Positions 12,652 to 13,977 of a stretch of DNA of 13,977 nucleotides are shown one piece after another. The position numbers and the translations under genes were made by a program. The DNA is taken from the NCBI GenBank assembly GCA_964460935.1, contig CAYWSM010000110.1:1-13977 (forward strand). The letters run 5' to 3'. The notes below the pieces were generated by a model, which saw only the letters and a program-made list of their open reading frames with translations, ran no database searches and had not been told where the DNA came from. Positions within the stretch are counted from its first letter, which is position 1. Each line of letters begins with the position of its first letter. Source of the stretch: DATMXP01 sp964460935 (GTDB taxonomy: Bacteria; Acidobacteriota; Terriglobia; Terriglobales; Acidobacteriaceae).

Positions 12652-13752
12652 ATGCCATTGCGCTTTTATTTTCTGCTGTTGGTAACAGTGGGCCTGTTTC
12701 TACTCGCGGGTTGCGGCACACCCGGTGCGCCACAACCGCCATCGTTGCGTGTTCCCAAGCCGGTGGACGATCTCACCGCCACGCGCAAGGGCGACCGCGT
12801 GCTGCTCACCTGGACACCTCCGACGAAAACCACCGATGGCGAAAACATCCGCCACGCCGGAAGCACCGAAGTTTGCCGCGGCGTGGGTGCTTTCCCCATG
12901 ATTCGCTGCGGCGAAAATGTGGCGACGCTGAAAGACGCACAAGTGGAGCACTGGACCAAAGGCACCCTGGCTGCTCGCAAGGATTACAGCGACACATTGC
13001 CGGAATCGCTGCAGCAGCAATCGCCTTTAGGCGAAGCCACGTACGCATTACAGGACTTCAACACCCATGGCCGCACCGCGGGCCTGTCCAACCAGGTTCG
13101 TGTGCCGCTGGCGCCAACCTTGCCGCCGCCTGCGGAAGTAAATGCGAAAGTCGTAGCGGACGGCGTCGAGTTGTCGTGGCCTGAAACTCGGTCAGCGATA
13201 AACAATCCGGCGATTCATTTCGTGTATCGCATTTTCCGCCACAGCGCGACCGATCAGCAGAAGCCGGAAGTCATCGCCGGCGAGGTCCCCTTCACGGACG
13301 AGCCAACGACAAGCTTTGTCGATCACAACATCGATTGGGAACAACGCTACGTCTATCGGGTCGCTCCCATTACGGAGGTTCAACAATCCGGGAAAGAACT
13401 GGTGGAAGTGGAAGGCGACGATTCTCCGGCGGTCGAAGCTTTCGCGCATGACGTGTTCCCGCCCGCAACACCAGCCGGATTGCAAGCCGTGTTTTCCGGC
13501 GTCGGCCAGAAACCGTTCATCGATCTGACATGGGCTCCCAACCTCGAAAGTGATCTCGCTGGGTACAACGTCTATCGGCACGATCCGGGGGCGGCTCCCG
13601 TGAAGATCAATCCCGACTTGGTGAAAACGCCCGCGTTCCGCGACACCAATGTGCAACCAGGACACGAGTATTTCTACTCTGTGAGTGCGGTCGATCAGCG
13701 CGGAAATGAGAGCGCAAAGTCGGAGGAGACGAGCGAAAAGGCGCCAGAATAG
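12652..13752 (+). CDS. Lipoprotein with three fibronectin type III-like domains
   Basis: A 366-residue predicted envelope lipoprotein. Residues 1-20 are a signal peptide with lipobox LAGC, making Cys21 the lipidated residue; a Pro-rich spacer (22-32) follows. Three FN3-like beta-sandwich domains can be made out at about 33-152 (starts VDDLTATRKGDRVLLTWTPP), 157-265 (GVELSWPE, HFVYRIFR, RYVYRVAPI) and 272-360 (GLQAVFSG, DLTWAPN, DLAGYNVYR, YFYSVSAVDQRGNES); the third is the clearest. The first domain contains Cys75 and Cys86, which could form a disulfide. No catalytic domain is attached, so a binding or scaffold role is likely. No Shine-Dalgarno precedes the ATG. The start is supported by the lipoprotein signal. 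Its stop is 7 bp from that of the convergent gene. Confidence 0.85.
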   Translation: MPLRFYFLLLVTVGLFLLAGCGTPGAPQPPSLRVPKPVDDLTATRKGDRVLLTWTPPTKTTDGENIRHAGSTEVCRGVGAFPMIRCGENVATLKDAQVEHWTKGTLAARKDYSDTLPESLQQQSPLGEATYALQDFNTHGRTAGLSNQVRVPLAPTLPPPAEVNAKVVADGVELSWPETRSAINNPAIHFVYRIFRHSATDQQKPEVIAGEVPFTDEPTTSFVDHNIDWEQRYVYRVAPITEVQQSGKELVEVEGDDSPAVEAFAHDVFPPATPAGLQAVFSGVGQKPFIDLTWAPNLESDLAGYNVYRHDPGAAPVKINPDLVKTPAFRDTNVQPGHEYFYSVSAVDQRGNESAKSEETSEKAPE

Positions 13753-13759
13753 AAAACTC

Positions 13760-13977
13760 CTATTCGGCTCTTGTCGCTTTCGATTGTTCAGCGGTGGTAA
13801 TGGCAAGGCCGATAACTAGCAAGATCACGGTGCAGACGAGTAACGCTATAACGTTTGAAACTTCCCATCCAACCATCCAAGCAGGGATCGTGAAACCGAA
13901 GAAAACAACGCTTGCCGCAACGATAACTTCATTCACTGCTCGCCGGCGTTTCCAATCCTTAAGTGGTTTCCAGCGAA
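13760..13977 (-). CDS. Small integral membrane protein, truncated by the window edge
   Basis: An open frame on the minus strand runs in from the right edge (codons from 13975) for 71 residues to a TAG at 13760-13762. The visible C-terminal part begins RWKPLKDWKRRR and contains two hydrophobic segments (EVIVAASVVFFGFTIPAWMVGW and a second from NVIALLVCTVILLVIGLAI), ending in a polar tail TTAEQSKATRAE. The pattern of a Trp-rich start, a Pro-Trp-like turn (IPAW) and two membrane helices recalls SPW-repeat membrane proteins, but the match is loose and I do not assign it. The start codon is outside the window. Its end abuts the convergent lipoprotein gene with no terminator between. Confidence 0.6.
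   Translation of the reverse strand, partial: RWKPLKDWKRRRAVNEVIVAASVVFFGFTIPAWMVGWEVSNVIALLVCTVILLVIGLAITTAEQSKATRAE

Noticed and set aside
12585..13184. A 199-codon plus-strand ORF overlapping the lipoprotein gene
   Set aside because: It is an out-of-frame reading of the lipoprotein coding sequence, rich in Arg/His/Ala, while the other frame has a lipobox and FN3 repeats.

Overview
The window looks like a piece of an acidobacterial chromosome (Terriglobia / Koribacter-like). This is inferred from moderately high GC with regular codon use, the style of the proteins (an exported S9 peptidase, M28 peptidase and dienelactone hydrolase, very small secreted Ser/Lys/Thr-rich proteins, a fibronectin-III lipoprotein), and recognisable sigma70-type promoters with TATAAT boxes. 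No search could be run, so the taxon is a guess. I see no phage, insertion sequence, CRISPR array or plasmid function; the genes look like ordinary chromosomal genes without frameshifts.

Layout. Positions 1-173: a terminator from a gene outside the window, then a minus-strand CAU tRNA with a good promoter. 407-727: a small secreted Thr-rich protein. 817-4044 (minus): a two-gene unit of a CPBP intramembrane protease followed by a DPP-IV-like serine peptidase. 4170-5774 (plus, divergent): an exported M28 zinc peptidase with its own promoter and terminator. 5918-8242 (plus): fabG, a membrane-anchored GNAT acetyltransferase, and an exported dienelactone-hydrolase-like protein translationally coupled to the GNAT. 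8398-8748: a compact XRE regulator with a palindrome exactly filling its promoter spacer. 8879-10393: cobO-type corrinoid adenosyltransferase and accD. 10738-10938: a tiny secreted Lys-rich protein with a near-consensus promoter and a double hairpin at its end. 11004-12561 (minus): a TalC-type transaldolase and a fumarylacetoacetate-hydrolase-family protein. 12652-13752: a lipoprotein with three FN3-like domains, ending 7 bp from the stop codon of a convergent, edge-truncated membrane protein gene.

The gene content is mixed housekeeping: peptide scavenging in the envelope (S9 and M28 peptidases), fatty-acid synthesis (fabG, accD), corrinoid salvage (cobO) and small-molecule catabolism. The most unusual signal is between the genes. 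Three AT-rich inverted repeats (6669-6761, 9418-9481, 11690-11760) each begin 2-5 nt after a stop codon. Each has arms built of degenerate 7-bp or 8-bp tandem units, T-rich in the 5' arm and A-rich in the 3' arm of the transcript, with GACAA at or just outside the 3' arm's outer edge, and none has the layout of a classic terminator. A fourth, GC-richer inverted repeat overlaps the stop codon at 8240-8242. These may be one class of gene-end element that I do not recognise from described repeat families.
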